From Mauremys mutica (Eukaryota; Chordata; Testudines; Geoemydidae): a stretch of DNA of 64,000 nucleotides. Within the stretch, counting starts at the first letter, position 1; each line of letters opens with the position of its first letter. Below, in pieces: positions 1 to 12,325 of the stretch. Both the position numbers and the translations under genes were made by a program. Below the pieces are notes generated by a model. The model was not told the origin of the DNA and did not search any database. It saw only the letters and a program-made list of their open reading frames with translations. Location: positions 12,047,553 through 12,111,552 of the forward strand of contig NC_059079.1 of the NCBI RefSeq assembly GCF_020497125.1, read 5' to 3'.

Positions 1-60
1 AAATGAAGTACGCATTAACCCCCCTACCCAAATTCAGGAAAGGAATTTAATAAGTACATC

Positions 61-546
61 TACTTTGAAGTAATTGATTTTACAGTGTCCAGAATTCAGT
101 CAAGATTTGAACAGAATAGCTACAAAATAATTCAAAAAAGCCTTGAAACGCTCATAACAACTCCATATGTACCAGAAATGCAAGTTCAAGATATGCTTCA
201 GGGGAATGATATCAGTAATGATTGACTGATTACTCAGCTTCATCTGCTGCAAGCCAACTATCAGCATATAGAAATATTTTTGAATAGACTTCAAGGATCT
301 CTCAGTTCGTTTAGCCAAACCGAACATCAGCTGTTTTCCAAAGTGGTGAAGCTGATAAAAGTGATTGTATTGATACCAGCTACCAATGCTGTAAGAAAGC
401 ATAGTTTCAGTGCCCTATGCCATATTGAAACATGGTTTCAATCCACTGTAGAACAATCACAGATCAATTGGTATATGATATTACATGTACACATGGACAA
501 CCCTGATGACTTACAGCTTACAGAGGTTGCAGAAGAATTCATTTAA
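61..546 (+). pseudogene. hAT-family transposase remnant, C-terminal end
   Basis: One reading frame runs from 61 to the TAA at 544-546, interrupted by a TGA at 223-225. It reads YFEVIDFTVSRIQSRFEQ near the start. It ends in a typical hAT C-terminal dimerisation block: PATNAVRKHSFSALCHIETW, then STVEQSQINWYMILHVH and LQLTEVAEEFI. Stops at the left edge in the same frame show decay. It resembles the transposase-derived zinc finger MYM-type 1-like proteins common in reptiles. No TIR or target duplication was found because the 5' part lies outside the window. Confidence 0.8.
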
Positions 547-685
547 AGAAACCCAAAGCAAAGATTATTTGGAACTTTTTCAGTTTTGTAAGTCATTCTT
601 TATACTCATCTTTAAAAAAGTAATGCTTTCATGAGTAGTTTTGTACCATGACTAAAGCTGCCCGTTTTTAATAAAGTGAGATGAA

Positions 686-1343
686 TGAGTATAGCGGGGT
701 GGTCACCCGTTCCCAGCCTGAAAGGGTTAAAAGCCAGCCCTTGGAGAGGGCTGGGGCTGGGAGCCTTTGGCTGGGCTGATTGGGGAGGCAGCCTCAGCTG
801 TGGCTATGCCCCAAACAGACCCAGCTGGCCCTACAAAGGCCAGGGAAGCCAGGAGCAGGCACAGAGTCTCCCTCTGGCTGAGGAGGGAGATGGACCTAGC
901 TGCCTGAGTCCTAAAGGGTACTGGGAGTGAAGCAGGGCTGGGGAAAGGCCAGAGGAGCTCCAGGCTGGCGATTCCCCAGGCTGCAGGGCCTGGGCCTAGG
1001 CCCATCCCTGAGGTACTGGGTGGTAGAGGAAGACAGCAGGACCTACCCCTTTACCTGTGATGACTGGCTCTCATACTGCAGTCTGCCCCAGGGAGCAGGG
1101 GCTCATTGCCGACTGGCAGTAGCTGAGGCAAGGTGGGATTAGGGGGTTGGGGTTCCTGGGGAGGGGAGACCCTAAGAGAGGTTACTGCCAACGCAGCACC
1201 CCAGATAATGGGGCACCAGAGTCCAGGGAGAGATGCGGGGGCCCAGCGGCAGCGGGACACCGGCCTGCAGAGGGCGCTCCAAGGCTGGCAGAGTTAATTC
1301 CCAGAAGAGGCCAGCAGGAGGCGCCACAGGGGTGAGTCCTACA
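686..1343 (+). mobile_element. LTR-like GC-rich interspersed repeat
   Basis: This is a sharply bounded GC-rich block of about 650 bp in AT-rich intron. It starts around AGTATAGCGGGGTGG, has a TATA-like CCCTACAAAGGCC near 829-841, and ends near GGGGTGAGTCCTACA. I recognise the sequence as a common turtle repeat resembling a solo LTR. The 5-mer TGAGT occurs at both edges (686-690 and 1333-1337) and may be a target duplication. No retroviral genes accompany it. Confidence 0.55.
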
Positions 1344-4300
1344 CGCCTACAAGGAGCTTCTGTTCCAACTCCACACTTATTAATGCAGTCCCTGTATTTG
1401 GGGTGGAGGGCACTAAAAGCCCCCCAAAGCCCATAACTACCTATATCCATATTTCCTCCTAAGCAAAAGCATTTAAAGTGCAGGCAGATATTCTGTTGAT
1501 GTGTACATCTTATCAATGCCTATAATAATTACAGTATTACTAGACTGTCTAAATCCTGCATATGGATGCTCAGGAGGTAAAAACATACATATCTGATTTA
1601 AGAGTCAGTTTGAGTATCCAAAGTTAGGATTTTGATATCCTCCTACGGCATCCGTATTTGAAAACTGGCTCAAGTCAATGTTCCCTGTCATGTTTAGCAA
1701 ATGTTTCCTAACACCAAAGGAGGTGTTGAGAGAAGACCAGACTCTTAGAAATAAGAATGGGTGTGACCTACCCAGTATATTTCTCTCCCTAGGACTAGAG
1801 CTCATAACATCCTGATAGACTGATTCCTTTGCAGTTTGCCAAACAGTAAATATTCGAGATCTATAGCATCTGATCTCTTCATGTCCCTAGGAGCAACTTT
1901 AGCGTTAACAACTTAAGGATCTGATGTTGGTTCTGTCCACCATTTCAGAATGTGCAAAAAACAAAACAAAAAAACCTTGTAAATTAGCTTGTCAGAAACC
2001 TTTGGCTTTATCACCAACACATATATTCCTGAGATTTGCAAGTCCTCCTCCTTATAAGGAGTCTGACTTCATAGCTCAGCATAGTTTGATCCAAAGATAG
2101 TTGGCATCTTTACAGTGCACAGATAAGTAATGTTTTCATGCAATTTGACAGCAGTTACTGTGCACAGAGCAGAATAAAGTAATTGACTCCTCTGATTTAT
2201 TACAAATGGTATCAACATAGAATTCACAGTAAGACTTTCATTATATTATGTTTTCTATATAAACATCACCATGGGTTTTGCTGATCCATTTTACATCCAA
2301 AAATGTAGCAGTGGGGATGCATAAAATATAAATATGTCTGAGTCTGCATTTTGACTATTTCTAAGAAATATGTTTTAAGCAATTAAAGTGATAAACAGAA
2401 CTGTAAAAGAAGCTACTTCATTGTTTAAACTCAACATTTCATGCTCAAATATTTCACAGGATCTCCGTCTTCTTTAAATCATTCTCCCATCTACCTGATT
2501 TTTCTTATTTTCCAAAGGAAATGAACTCAAGATAATTCAGGGTGAGACAGCCTTTCTGTGTCTTAAATAATATGGGTCATGATATACTGTAGACAAAAGT
2601 TAGACAACTGCCTCAAATGACACAGTCTATACATACCTAACTATAGTTGGAGAGTATACAATAACCTACAATAAAGAATGTAGCTAGACCAGGTGTGATC
2701 CAGGGTACAAAGTCAGGTGCTTTCACCTCCCAAAAGGCTGCATACCTGGAGTAGTCACACTTGTGTTACAGCTTTACAAAATGTTTCTACTACATTTTAT
2801 TTCTGTACCATTTGACTTCTGAGATCTGACCCATGTGGCTATTCCACCAGACACCATCAGAGCTAGAGCCTGCACAGAGGAACCACTCATCAGCCAATCA
2901 GTATCCTCCTTATATAATGCTTGCTTTATGAGTCTCTGTTTTTCTCTGGCAAGATCACATTCAAGGCCTGGTTTTCAAAATACATTAAAGCCAGGGCCAT
3001 GCGCAAAAATGCAAGTGCGCCTCAACACCTACCGATTTGAGTAGGCGACTACAAACACAAATTGGGTATTTGTGAGCAAAAAAGCCCAGTTAGGCCTTAA
3101 ACCAGTCAGGATTGTATTTGCAAGCAGGATACTTACATGACTAAATGAGATACAAAGTTACACTCAGACCTGGGCTTCTCATGGTTTGAAAATTAGCTCT
3201 CAAGTTACTTGCTCTGGTTACAATCTTGCCATAACATACCAATGACTTTGTAACTCAGTGTGGTTCAGTAGAGAGGATACAATAGCATGTCACTCGCTAT
3301 GAAAACTCATCAATAATTCATTAAAACACATAATGGACCAGATCCTCAGCTGGTGTAAATCAGTATTTGCTTCATATGGATCCCGCTCAGGTTCTTGTAT
3401 GCTCTATTTGCTTGGCACCAGTACTGGCCTGGGTTTCTATCAGTAAACTAGTTTATTTTATATGCACTGGTAAATGCTGTCATCACTGAACGAAACTCAA
3501 TGAGATCAGTTTTCAGCTGTATTCATGACAAACATTACACAACACCTCAGTTTGACTTTCACACATTTATCTGGCATAGGGCCATGCACGGGATTCCCAC
3601 TGGTGTCAGCGCTGAACAAAGGCATTATGTGGCCTGAAAGTTACACCACTCTTTTAAGTGCTTTTGCAATTTCACAAACTCTTTCCTCACTAGCAAGCAA
3701 CTGTGAGCATTCTTGTTTAGCGTCTATAGGTCAGGTAGATCCTAGCTGATCATAGCTCAATTTAAGTGTTAAAAAAAGCTTACCTGTTCTGGAATCTCTA
3801 AGTCATTTCCTACCACACTTTTAAGTTAGATTTGTAATCTGCATTTCTATGTCCCTTAAAAAGACAGTACCAAGGATGTATTTTCAAAATGCCAGCTTTA
3901 ATTTTTCTCCCCTTAATAAGAACAATAACCTAAAAATGTTCATCTGCAATCTTTGGGTGGGTGGGCAGCAGGTAATACATATTACAGTGGATCAGTCATG
4001 TGGGGGAGAGAGAGGATGAAAAAGGCAAAGAAGAGTTCTTTCCATCTACATAAGCTCCATCTGTGGAAAGAAAACCTAACAAACAAATTACCCGCTTGTT
4101 TCTCCCAAGTTTGATGTGTGCATCTATCATTCTTAGATATTTAAACTGATTATATATAGTCACCTATCACCATGGTATCTAAGCACTGAATAAAATTATC
4201 AAGCAACAGTCCAGAAAATGTTGGTTTTTTTTATCTCCAACCTTCTGTATGATAGGAGCGTGTGAATTTATGGGCCGGCTCCTCACATACTGTACTAGAA

Positions 4301-5924
4301 AGCAGGAGGAAGAGGAGAAGAAGATACCCAATGGGGTTGAACATGAGATCACTTTGCATTCCAGAGACAAGGGCTGAACTGATAATTGAGGAGTGACAAA
4401 GCTCCATCAGTAGATTAGAAAGGTCTTTCTTGTGTTAGGTAAATAAAACTCGCTCCAACACTGTATAATTTCTGTTTACACAGCAGGCCTGGTTTAAGAT
4501 TGTTGGGTTTTTTTGTTAAACACTTTCATATGATTTTCATGAATGGACACTGTTGTGCTGCTCATTCAGATTGCCAGAGACTGAAGTCGTAACCAGAGAT
4601 CTTATTATCCATTGTTTAAAAAGGGGGGGAGGGACTCTTATTTAATGAATATAACTGAGAGAAGTTTAATCTCCTTCTTCATAGGTGTCTCTGTTGGTGT
4701 GATGTTGAATGGCTGTCTTCCAAGCCTACAGAATTTAACCTAGTAGCCAAACTCTTGAGCAAAAATGAAAGCTGTCCTGTGGTCACACGAATTACCCAAC
4801 TCTTCCACAACTGTGGAGGGTAGATTGTGCATATATTCTACACTACCCATCCTACTTATAGGCTAGCAACTACCCACTATGTCTGAATCGGTTAGGCCTC
4901 GCGCTAGGGACAAAACCTTCTGCTAATGAAGACAAAGGACAACCTTCTATCCTTCCCCTCCATTGGCTAGCAGGGCGAAGAAGTGCTCCAACACACCAAG
5001 CCTTGTTTTTGTAACCAAAGGAGCAGTTATTACTGTCACCTGAATGCTGATTAAATGATCCCTTGATTCCACAAGCATTGGTGCAGCCTCAATGACGTTA
5101 AAGAACCTGTTTGTCATAAGTCGTCTACGCCCAGAGTGGAAGCATCTCTCTATTAGACTGCAATGTTTGTTATACTTCTTGCAGGAAGAGGACAGTTTTC
5201 AGAGGCATCCCAGCAACTCAATAGCTATGGGTGTAAATACAGACCTCTCACTTTGGTAACTTACCTGGGGTTCATTCAGGGAAGGTCACCTGGGAATGGA
5301 ATTGCTTATCGTTAAGTGCACTCAGGACAGCGGGAGGAACTGTGCCTCTCATTGTCTGTTTTTTCTTTTCCTCTTTAAAGTTTTTGGATGAATTTTAGTG
5401 CCTGTGGAAGTGAAGGAATAACTGCACTGGCTACACAGAGCAAGAGTGTAAGCAGGCCGTCTGTGAGTTCACACTGCAAACAGTTCTGCTGACACCTTTC
5501 TGTCTTGATCTGCTATCCCACTCCTAGAGTTACTCAGACCCTGCTGCCAATGCTCTTCAATCCTGACCCCATCTCCAGTGCCCTCTGCTATTCCAACACT
5601 AGGCCTCCATGGAGCAGAACTGTTCATTTGTGTTGAGTTAGTTGGTGATTCTGTGATGTTGACAAATGCCCACCCAGGTCTAAGCTGATATTGCAAACTC
5701 ATTTTCATTTGCAAGAATAAATAGTTCTCTTTTCTACAGTGTTCACTGTAGGAGCAGGACCTATATTGTCATTGTCTGCTATGTTTGAATCAAACACTTA
5801 TTTTGCTGTGTGTTTATTTTAATATACCCAAACCTCTTTGCAGAAAAAAATCATATATAACAAGGAAATACTTCAGGTGGTTATTAATAATAGTTGGCAC
5901 ATCCTTAGCCATCTGCAATTTGCT
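1344..5924. other. Intronic DNA, no gene seen
   Basis: This is AT-rich unique-looking sequence with short open frames only. A short fragment near 3330-3380 (GGACCAGATCCTCAGCTGG) belongs to a low-copy reptile repeat seen several times in this window. Nothing else is recognised. Confidence 0.6.
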
Positions 5925-6110
5925 CTGTACACATTACTCAATCTTCACAAACCCCGTGTGAGACAGTAGGTTAAATATTAACCTAATTTTTCATGTGAGA
6001 AAAATGGTGGCACAGAGGTTAAGTGACTTGACCAAGGGCACGGAGGGAGTCAGAAGCAGGAGTAGAGTTCCCAGTCCCGTGCCCAGAGCAAGCCAGTCCC
6101 TAAGTTTTAG
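5925..6110 (-). repeat. MIR-like SINE remnant
   Basis: The plus strand shows the reverse of the MIR core: a decayed allele of ttttacagatgagaaa, then GGCACAGAGGTTAAGTGACT, then a block ending in CCCAGTCC. Divergence is high, so this is an old insertion. Confidence 0.6.
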
Positions 6111-6649
6111 ATGTCCTTGATTTTTAAGATGTGGGAAAGAGCACTGGGGATCCAGCGGTACTGCTTGGCTTCTCACAGTGCCTTTCACTCCATCGTGTCC
6201 CAATCTGCCTTACAAACCATACATAGGTAAACAAAAGTCACACCCACAGCCACTAAAAGGCTTTCAGCAGGGGTACTTGTAAAGGAAGGCACTACTCAAT
6301 TTGAATAAGGATTGGAGAATCTGGTCCTTAAGTATTTTCTCATTCATTTTGCCTGACAGCAAGCTTGCATCAAAGTGTCACATTGCTGCTGCTGCTGCTC
6401 TTTTCCCTACTGCAAATATTCAGTGTGGCCAAAACAAACTACACCATTTTATATGGCTGCCATTTCTACTGGCCCAATTTTGCCCATACAACAGATTATG
6501 CCCACAAAGGTGGATGTACAATCAGCCACTTACATGCACAGATCAACACGCTGAAAGCCAGCCCGCCCAATATGCATGTGTAAAGGGCACTTTGCATGTG
6601 CAAAAATTATGATGGTTATTTCTATTACAATATCACCTAATGGCCCCCT

Positions 6650-6895
6650 ACTTAGATCAGTCTCCCACTGTGCTAAGCAGCGTACATATGCACAGTAAGA
6701 GACAGTTCCTATCCCAAAAGAGCTTACAGTCTAAATAAACAAGACAGAGAAAGGAAGAATTACCATCCCCATTTTACAGGTGTGGAACTAAGGCACATGG
6801 AGTTCAAGTAATATGCCCAGGGTAACAGAGGAAGCCTCGGGCAGAGCTGGAAATTGAACCAGGTGTCCCAATTCCCAGTCCAGTGCATTACTCAC
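6650..6895 (-). repeat. MIR-like SINE remnant, long copy
   Basis: This contains AAAGAGCTTACAGTCTAA, CCCCATTTTACAGGTGTGGA, TAAGGCACATGGAG and a tail with GAACCAGGTGTCCC and CCCAGTCCAGTGC, in the order typical of reversed MIR/amniote SINE copies. Confidence 0.65.
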
Positions 6896-7746
6896 AAGCC
6901 CATCCTTCCTGAAAAGCAAACCCCCATGTTTGCAGGCTCCATCAGTTGCATGCAAAATTGGAGCAAGGACCAGAAATTTGGTTCTGAGGAGTCAGTATCG
7001 ATGGATCTATTCCTTATTCAATACCTCAGATTGTTATGATGGACACCATGGTCTCCCACCCCACAACATACACAGTATATTTTCACAGCACCACAAGTAA
7101 TTGTTGCTTCATCCATTAAGAGTAGCTTTGGCAGGATCATTTTTTGGGAAAGCCTGCCAAAAAAACCCTCTTTGGTGGATAGTAAGTAACACATTTAAAG
7201 ACTTGTTACATTACAAGTTAGAAGGGAAACTCGATTAAAAATTACTTTAAACAGAGTGGAGCCGGCTTTAAAAAAAAGAAAAAAAAAGGTGCATCAAATG
7301 ATGGGAAACTTTCCCAGTAAGGCCAAACTTACTGCCCAGAGTCCATGGGAAACAATGGAAGCATTCATAGGAAACACTTCATTTATTTGCTTTATTTGTA
7401 TCCCACAAGATCAATCCTATTTGAATTGCATTTCCAAAACAATTTCATAATCAGTTCTCACCTAGGCAAGCTGCCTAGGTGGAGCGAAACCCTGAGTGCT
7501 GTATATGCGCATGTATAAGCTGTGAAGATCTCAAGTCACCCGGCCTATGAAAAGGTCCAAATGCATCAACACGCAGGCTGCAACAACAGATGAGGGGCCA
7601 AGGAGCCCACAGAGAGGGTGGGCTGCCAGAATGAGCCAGATGCTCAAATAACTCTAACCCCAACTCTAAGTGTGAGTTGAGGAATGAATTTATTTCACTG
7701 CTGTTGCTAACTGTCAATGAATCAGACAGTTTATTTACAGGTCAGT

Positions 7747-8012
7747 TAATTAACTGGAGTCGGCTTATACAAGGGAGAATCTTTTTTTGTTGTCTTTCAG
7801 ATGGTAAAATTAAAGGGCCAATTTACATCCACGTATACATACGATGATGAGCCTAATTCATCTTCCACTGAAGTCACTGTGAATCTTTCCATTCACTGTA
7901 TATATTGTATGCATTCCTGTATGTGCTGGAATATAAACTGGCCCTTAATTTGTGTTGTCTTTCAGAGAGTAAAATTAGATTATCCCTTGTCTAAACAGAC
8001 TCCAGTTAATTA
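7747..8012. mobile_element. Fold-back MITE with a non-inverted inner segment
   Basis: The outer arms are inverted copies: TAATTAACTGGAGTC at 7747-7761 and GACTCCAGTTAATTA at 7998-8012, continuing to ACAAGGGAGAAT against the complement of ATTATCCCTTGT. The inner arms are also inverted (AAAGGGCCAATTTACATCC against GGAATATAAACTGGCCCTT). Between them a 25-bp piece, TTGTCTTTCAG followed by GTAAAATTA, is in the same direction in both arms. The length is 266 bp. The 2-bp TA at each edge could be a target duplication. Confidence 0.6.
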
Positions 8013-8298
8013 CAAGTTAGCAAAAGCAGCTACAAGACTACCTTGTTTCACCTTTGAGCTACCGCATAATTTTCACTCCTGAGGTACACACACCGTCTTC
8101 CATTTTAGGTCTCAATTACCGCTGTGTAAAAGAATTCTTAACGTTGGCAAAACCAGTGGTGGGGAGGGTGGAGGGAAATCACATTTACTTGATGCTCAAG
8201 AAAGCAAACACTTCCGCCGCACCACGGGGAACTAGGTTGCCTGGGGGGTTGTGTAGACCATAGAACCTTCTTCACCTAGATCAGCAGTTTGACTAACA

Positions 8299-8633
8299 CA
8301 GGGATCGGCAGCCTCTGGCACGCGGCCTGCCAGGGTAAGCCCCATGGCGGGCCAGGCCAGTTTGTTTACCTGCCGCATCCGCAGGTTCGGCCGATTGCAG
8401 CTCCCACTGGCCGCAGTTCGCCACTCCAGGTCAATGGGGGTGGTAGGAAGCAGCAGCCAGCACATCCCTCGTCCTGCGCTGCTTCCCGCAGCCCCCATTG
8501 GCCTGGGATGGCGAACCGCGGCCTGTGGGAGCCGCGATCGGCCGAACCTGCGGATGCGGCAGGTAAACAAACCGGCCCGACCCGCCAGGGGGCTTACCTT
8601 GGTGGGCTGTGTGCCAAAGGCTGCCAATCCCTG
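8299..8633. mobile_element. hAT-like MITE, GC-rich, perfect 8-bp target duplication
   Basis: This is a 335-bp near-palindrome with TIRs CAGGGATCGGCAGCC and GGCTGCCAATCCCTG, flanked by GACTAACA at 8291-8298 and 8634-8641. The arms contain the recurring block TTTGTTTACCTGCCGCATCC. The 8-bp duplication and the CAGGG...CCCTG ends are typical of nonautonomous hAT elements. Open frames on both strands here mirror the palindrome and are not genes. Confidence 0.92.
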
Positions 8634-8641
8634 GACTAACA

Positions 8642-9115
8642 GCTGGTCCAGATACCAACATGGGCTTGAAGCAGAAATCACTTGGTGAAGTTTGATAGCC
8701 TGTGTTATGCAGGAGGTCAGACTACATGATCATAATGGCTTGTGATGGGATGTTAGATGGAGTGGGATCTGAGTTACTACAGAGAATTCTTTCCTGTGTG
8801 TCTGGCTGGTGAGTTTTGCCCACATGCTCAGGGTTTAGCTGATCGCCATATTTGGGGTCGGGAAGGAATTTTCCTCCAGGGCAGATTGGCAGAAGCCCTG
8901 GGGGATTTTCGCCTTCCTCTGCAACGTGGGGCATGGGTCACTTGCTGGAAGATCCTCTGCACCTTGAAGTCTTTAAACCATGATTTGAGGACTTCAGTGG
9001 CTCAGACACAGGTTTGATATAGGAGTAGGTGGGTAAGATTCTGTGGCCTGCGTTGTGCAGGAGGTCAGACTAGATGATCATAATGGTCCCTTCTGACCTT
9101 AAAGTATATGATTCT
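8642..9115 (+). mobile_element. CR1 LINE 3' end
   Basis: This has the CR1 3' UTR hallmarks TTGGGGTCGGGAAGGAATTT, GGGCAGATTGGCAGA and GCAGGAGGTCAGACTAGATG, ending TCTGACCTTAAAGTATATGA. The block GCAGGAGGTCAGACTA appears twice (near 8709 and 9057), so two tail units or a composite 3' end are joined. No reverse-transcriptase part is present. Confidence 0.88.
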
Positions 9116-10734
9116 GGTCCACAAATCCATGAATAGCTGTTCCCATCTGATAGCTATTTGATGACCTCTCTGAAATGAGTTCAATGGACTTGGTCCAATT
9201 CTCGGTAGCCATATCACACAAAGTCATTAATCTAGTTGTCAGACTCAGCAGAAAAGCTAAGAATGGAATAGGCCGTGGCATCTGAACCATCTTCTCACAC
9301 CTAGCAGTGAGAGCACCAGCTCAATGTTGAGGTGCCTTGGCAAACAAGGGCGGGAAATGGTTGCACAGCCCACAACAGACGTGTTCAACATACACGGATG
9401 ACTTGCCTGCAGTGCTGTCCGTGCCATGCTTCCCGTACCATGCTTCGCTGTGTACTAAATTCATGGACACACACATCACATCTTATGATTTTGCCTCAAT
9501 TTTAAGTTTTCAGGAATGAAAGACAGTTTTGCCAGTTGAAGCATCTCGCTGCCCCCTGAAAAATTGTTCCTGCATCAAACATAGCAATCCTTCTCAGTGA
9601 AAATAGGGATATTTCTGTCTAGGTACAGTCTTGATTTTACCTAGATATTGGAAACTTGCCCTTGTAATGACATAAAAGGGAGCATTCCTGGTGGCTTGAG
9701 AGAAACTTAAACCTGCATCAAATCAGTGAAAATATTGATTTTAGCACATGAATTCTTCGGCAGGGAAAGTATGGGGTAGTTTTGCACTGCTCTAGTCTAA
9801 AGGGAAGAAAATGCTCTGCACTTAAACTTTTAACACCTGGACAGCCACTGGGATAGGCCCAGCACTCTGCTTTTCAACATTATGCCAGGTTTATATAGAT
9901 TGAACACTTTTCTGAGCCGAGATTGCATGTTGCAAACATCGGTGTTACAGCAGGGACATATGTGAGTTTAATAAAACTAGAAGCAGCTAATGGTTAACAA
10001 TAAAAAATAATATTTTTCCTTCAAGCAATTAAATTGTAATATAGGGCTCTCTAATTCCTTCCTGTCCAGTCCCATGGGCCTAAGAATAAAGCTACATGAG
10101 AAATAAATAATGTGTTGCTGTTACACTGCTTAAACCAAAATCTTAAAGTCTCTACAGGAGAAATATCGTCTCCCTCATTAATTCTGAAATCTCTTTTATA
10201 GTTTCATATATCAAGTTACCTTTCTGCTAACCTTTTATTTGTATGCTGCATTTACTGCACTATTGTTCCAATTCAACATTGTTTTAATAAGTAGTTTGGC
10301 TTTGAAAAGTCTATGGCACATCTCATCATTTGAGTAGCACCATACCGATCACGCAGCAAATACTCCAAAATAAGCAGTTCTGGAGATTCCTGTAATATTT
10401 TGCAATAGTCCTTTAATGTTAGTTTATTTTTATTTATTCCTCCCCTCCAACAATCTCTGTAGTTTTCTGCAAAGATGTTCATATTCCTCACCTTAAAGAT
10501 TCTTAAAGAATCTGCAACTGTTTAAAAATTAATATATATAATTAAATTATATATACATATAAAAATAAATAAAAATCAGATTTATAAATCAGATCACAAA
10601 ATATGTATGTGGAAAGGGTGAAATATCCACGAAACAGCCCTTTTAAGGGTGATCTGGGGCCATAGTGTGCCATCATCTTTTAAAAGCAGAACTCCCCATT
10701 ATTTTAATTACTTTGGGTTCCCTGTCTTCCAGCA
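9116..10734. other. Intronic DNA, no gene seen
   Basis: This is AT-rich sequence without recognised repeats. A TA/AAAT-rich low-complexity patch lies at 10528-10600. Confidence 0.55.
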
Positions 10735-10835
10735 TAACAAATCAGGATCAGTTCCCCATGTGCTAGGGGCTGTACAAACACAGAGGTAGATTTGGCTCCT
10801 GCCCCAGAGAGCTTCCAATCTAAGGCCTCGATCCT
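10735..10835 (-). repeat. MIR-related fragment
   Basis: GTGCTAGGGGCTGTACAAACAC followed by CCCCAGAGAGCTTCCAATCTAA is a recognisable half of an amniote MIR-type SINE. Confidence 0.55.
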
Positions 10836-11381
10836 ACTAGCATTACCATATGAGTATACTTTATGCATCAGAGTCAGCTCACCAAATGTACTAGCGACGA
10901 CTCACATACTTAAAGTTACTCACAGCCACAAGCACGTGCAAGACTGGGATTTAAGACTGATTTACAAATGAAGGGGGAAAAGGGAAACACCAAACACCAA
11001 AATATGTACAATTTGTAGGTGCAAATATACATTTTTTTTTAACCCCAAACTAGCCACCAGTGGTTGGTGGATTTTGTGCAGATGATACGGCCGCTGTGGA
11101 TCTTGAGCAGGGATTGGAAGAATGACAGGTTAGCTACCTTCAGCTCAGATCAAGAAGGGTATAAGTAGCAGTATGGAAGAAATCTTGAAGACATTTGCCT
11201 GTGAAATAGACATGAGGGCACTTGTGAATTCTTTAGGTTCTGCTTAGCAGTCTGATGGCAAGGGCAAAACTAAATCCAAGCTAATCCAAACAGGAACCCA
11301 ATCCTGTCATCTTTACTCAGGCAAAACTCGCACTGAATTCAAAGACTGGCAGGATCTGCCCAAGACATTTGTTTCTTTAAC

Positions 11382-11402
11382 AAATAAATAAATAAATAAA
11401 TA
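11382..11402. repeat. (AAAT)n microsatellite
   Basis: This is a short run of about five AAAT units. Confidence 0.9.
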
Positions 11403-12134
11403 GACTGTTGAATTAACTTTAGCACAGCTAGTACGCTGACACGGTAAAGGCCTTTTTATGTCAATGGGGGGAGCATCAACATCTTTGTTCTATGTTTCTT
11501 TTATTTGAACTTGACATCGTAACCCTTTCTAGAGCACGTTAAACCACTCAGTTATGAAAGACTATAAACCAAGTCCCATCTCCCAGTTGCAGAAGAATTG
11601 TGTTAGTGTACAGACCCTAGGGCTGCAAGTTAATGAAAAAATGAAGATTTTTAGTGTTGGCAGACTTTAAAAGTATTTGCCTGAATTGTGTGTGGGGGGG
11701 GGAGGGGGTTTACCAGCTTAGCTTTGCTTTAGAAAGGTCCTTGGACTGGTATGACTTCCCATTACTAACAATCACCTACCCGTCCAGCCCACAATTATCG
11801 TCCTCTGTAAAAATGCATGTTCTGGCCACGCTAATTATTGTGGCTCTTAACTTTGCCTGCTATGAGCTTGCAGTGGACATAGAGAGTGGTTGTGTCCATT
11901 CAGAAACCTCATTCCAAGGAGAACAACAACAAAGGGGGGGGGGGAGTTGATAGTGTTAGGAATGAACAAACCTGAGTACCACCATTTTTTTCTTTTCTGC
12001 ACATACTTTTGGTCTCACTACCAAGCTGTCGCATTCAAAGCTTCACCATTTCCACACTAAGTAGAATCATGCTTTCTGCAGCTCTTCTAGAAAACTGAGC
12101 TCCAAGGATTTGTGGGTTACAATATTTATGGACA

Positions 12135-12325
12135 GTGTGTTCCTCCATCAATCTCAAAGCACTTTACAACAGTGGGAAAGGATTACTATCCTCATTTCAT
12201 AGACGGTGGGACCAAGGCACAGAGATATCGAGTGACTTGTTCAAGATTGCACAGTGAGTCAGTGGCCAAGTCAGACCTAGAACCCATATCCAACACCCAG
12301 CCTTGCACTAAACGACATCTGCCTC
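12135..12325 (-). repeat. MIR-like SINE remnant
   Basis: It shows CAATCTCAAAGCACTTTACA, then GGCACAGAGATATCGAGTGAC, then GCACAGTGAGTCAGTGGC and CAACACCCAGCC, the reversed MIR order. Confidence 0.65.

Noticed and set aside
100..402. 100-codon minus-strand frame
   Set aside because: It is the antisense shadow of the hAT transposase remnant on the plus strand.
8232..8688. Open frames of 114-149 codons on both strands
   Set aside because: They lie in the palindromic hAT MITE and mirror each other.
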